Shown one piece after another: positions 6,564-7,821 of a stretch of 7,821 nucleotides of DNA. The translations under genes and the position numbers were made by a program. This DNA is from GWF2-43-63 sp964559205 (GTDB lineage: Bacteria > Bacteroidota > Bacteroidia > Bacteroidales > DTU049): contig CAZLHV010000153.1 in NCBI GenBank assembly GCA_964559205.1, positions 1-7,821 on the forward strand, in the 5' to 3' direction. The notes under the pieces were generated by a model. It was not told the DNA's origin, did not search any database, and saw only the letters and a list, made by a program, of their open reading frames with translations. Every line of letters starts with the position of its first letter. Positions within the stretch are counted from its first letter, which is position 1.

Positions 6564-7610
6564 ATGAAAGTACTAATTGCCCCAACAAATATTGCCAGTG
6601 TTAGTGATAGTATAATGATTTCATTAAAGAATTACTATAGCGACACAATAATTGGTGTAACTTATTCGTATGACCAACGAACAACATATTATGGCAATTG
6701 GAAATTTATTTTTAAAAAAAAGAAGTATAGTCCTTTCAAAAAGTGGTTGTTGCGAAATTTTAAACAAAGGATGCTTTTGAGTTGGTATATCCTTTGGGCT
6801 GATGTTATTATTTGGGTTTGGGACATCGATAAAACGAGTGCATTTTTAATAAAGCTATTTCACAAAAGAAATTATGTGCTTTGGCTTGGAAGTGATATTC
6901 GTAAACCTGAGTTCGTAAAAAACCACAATCCATATTATGAAGATTTGTGGAGAAGAGGTGAATATGATTATCATTATGAGAGTGAGGAAAGGAGCCAGCA
7001 GATTCAAAAGAAGTTTAGCCGAATTGGGTCAATACCATTGGTTTGTCCCGAGATGAAATTGTATTTGAATTCTGCATTTTTCAATCATTACATAGATTTT
7101 TTTCAGCCAATATCAATAGATTCATATAATTGTGTTGTTCCTTCAAAAGAAAACCAAAGACCGCTTGTTTTGCATGCCCCTTCGAAATTAAGTACAAAAG
7201 GAACCTTTCATGTTAGAGCAGCCTTAGCATCGCTAAAGGAAAAAGGTTTCGATTTTGAGTACATTGAGGTTTTTGACAAGGAAAAGCATGAAGCGGAGGC
7301 GCTTATGAAGCAATGCGATATTTTTTTAGATCAATTTATGTTAGGTTCCTATGGAATGGCAGCTTGTGAGGCAATGGCCATGGGGAAACCAGTCTTTTGC
7401 TATTTAATGCAGCCTGTTATTGATGCTTTACCGGCAGATTGTCCAATAATCAACACGAATATTAACAATCTTGGTGAAGTAATTGAATCGTATTTGTTAG
7501 ATGCTAATAAAAGATGCGAAACAGGGAAATTGTCTAGGGCATATGTTGAGAAATATCATGATGCAAAAAAGATTGTATCTGCCTGGAGAAATTCTATAAT
7601 TTATCCATAG
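6564..7610 (+). CDS. GT4-type (GT-B fold) glycosyltransferase
   Basis: 348 residues, a usual size for single-domain-pair GT-B enzymes. The N-terminal acceptor half is basic and aromatic-rich (FIFKKKKYSPFKKW, 48-61) and includes LWLGSDIRKPE (106-116), like the GSDIR motif of many GT4 proteins. The donor half begins near 199 with PLVLHAPSKLSTKGT and ends in the sugar-nucleotide site: CDIFLDQFMLGSYG (251-264) followed by MAACEAMAMGKPVFCY (265-280). Glu269 matches the second glutamate of the EX7E motif; the first position is Gly261, a substitution seen in the LDQ..G.YG variant of the family. It would transfer a sugar to an undecaprenyl-linked glycan at the cytoplasmic face. No membrane helix is evident. 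The start is 25 nt after the acyltransferase and no Shine-Dalgarno sequence is seen. Donor and acceptor are unknown. Confidence 0.85.
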   Translation: MKVLIAPTNIASVSDSIMISLKNYYSDTIIGVTYSYDQRTTYYGNWKFIFKKKKYSPFKKWLLRNFKQRMLLSWYILWADVIIWVWDIDKTSAFLIKLFHKRNYVLWLGSDIRKPEFVKNHNPYYEDLWRRGEYDYHYESEERSQQIQKKFSRIGSIPLVCPEMKLYLNSAFFNHYIDFFQPISIDSYNCVVPSKENQRPLVLHAPSKLSTKGTFHVRAALASLKEKGFDFEYIEVFDKEKHEAEALMKQCDIFLDQFMLGSYGMAACEAMAMGKPVFCYLMQPVIDALPADCPIINTNINNLGEVIESYLLDANKRCETGKLSRAYVEKYHDAKKIVSAWRNSIIYP

Positions 7611-7621
7611 GGTAGTTAAGA

Positions 7622-7816
7622 ATGAGAAAGCTATTAAAACAATTATTAAGCGAAAGTGCAATCTACGGGTTAAGCGGGATGGCTTCTAAGATTGTTGGAG
7701 TTTTCCTTATGCCTCTATATACACGAGTCCTATTACCAAGCGATTATGGAGAATTAAATTTAATAAACAATACTTTTCTACTTCTAGGTCTATATAGTAA
7801 GAGCAAACGTCTGTAA
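7622..7816 (+). CDS. Polysaccharide flippase (Wzx/MATE-like), N-terminal fragment; frame ends at window edge
   Basis: The first ~57 residues are typical of oligosaccharide flippases: SESAIYGLSGMASKIVGVFLMPLYTRVL and then PSDYGELNLINNTFLLLGL, corresponding to the first membrane helix, the conserved Pro-Leu-Tyr-Thr-Arg and the [SP]xxYGxL turn, and the start of helix 2 (quoted in part; the first stretch covers residues 11-38). Full-length members have about 400-500 residues and 10-14 helices, and move lipid-linked glycans across the inner membrane. Here helix 2 breaks into YSKSKRL and a stop at 7814-7816, five bases before the window ends. The +1 frame (GTC at 7788) stays open to the edge, so either a frameshift or sequence error lies near 7787-7800, or the gene is truly broken. 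The start is 11 nt after the glycosyltransferase gene, consistent with one operon. Confidence 0.75.
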   Translation: MRKLLKQLLSESAIYGLSGMASKIVGVFLMPLYTRVLLPSDYGELNLINNTFLLLGLYSKSKRL

Positions 7817-7821
7817 TCCAG

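Noticed and set aside
6268..6588. 106-codon open frame on the minus strand inside the acyltransferase gene
   Set aside because: It lies antisense to a clear hexapeptide-repeat protein, and its translation shows no recognisable domain.
6711..6721. TTT followed by eight As as a programmed frameshift site in the glycosyltransferase
   Set aside because: The frame continues without interruption through conserved motifs, and no useful alternative product or downstream stem is seen.
1..7821. CRISPR arrays, tRNA, rRNA, complete insertion sequences
   Set aside because: No regularly spaced repeats, cloverleaf, rRNA signature or complete transposase was found on reading both strands.

Overview
The window looks like a chromosomal piece of a Bacteroidota (Bacteroidetes) organism. 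Three signs support this. A very long secreted multi-PKD protein ends in a type IX secretion (T9SS) type A sorting domain. The intergenic regions carry the phylum's characteristic TAnnTTTG -7 promoter element. Genes start without clear Shine-Dalgarno sequences. The genus cannot be named from the sequence.

Layout: positions 1-574 hold no recognisable gene, but contain an AT-rich hairpin pair followed by a T-run and a split inverted repeat. Positions 575-3781 (minus strand) encode a 1068-residue exported surface or adhesin-like protein: signal peptide, LamG-like domain, Ig-like repeats, five PKD repeats, a CARDB-like region and a T9SS C-terminal domain. A 61-bp divergent promoter region (3782-3842) separates it from a plus-strand cluster running to the right edge. 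In order the cluster encodes a PLP-dependent nucleotide-sugar aminotransferase (DegT/DnrJ/EryC1/StrS family), an NAD-dependent extended SDR sugar epimerase/decarboxylase-like enzyme, a left-handed beta-helix acyltransferase, a GT4-type glycosyltransferase, and the N-terminus of a Wzx-type polysaccharide flippase whose frame breaks or ends at the edge.

The plus-strand genes are tightly packed (gaps of 40, -8, 25 and 11 nt) and read as the beginning of a surface polysaccharide / O-antigen locus. The SDR, aminotransferase and acyltransferase could together make an N-acylated amino sugar nucleotide. The GT4 enzyme would add a sugar to a lipid-linked glycan, and the flippase would move that glycan across the inner membrane.

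The most interesting features are a sharp base-composition change inside the PKD gene that falls at a domain junction, back-to-back overlapping -7 elements shared by the secreted protein and the polysaccharide cluster, and an SDR with an altered nucleotide-binding glycine motif but an ArnA/UXS-like active-site signature. I do not see a clearly new type of system. The window is best read as a variable surface-polysaccharide locus beside a mosaic T9SS cargo gene.
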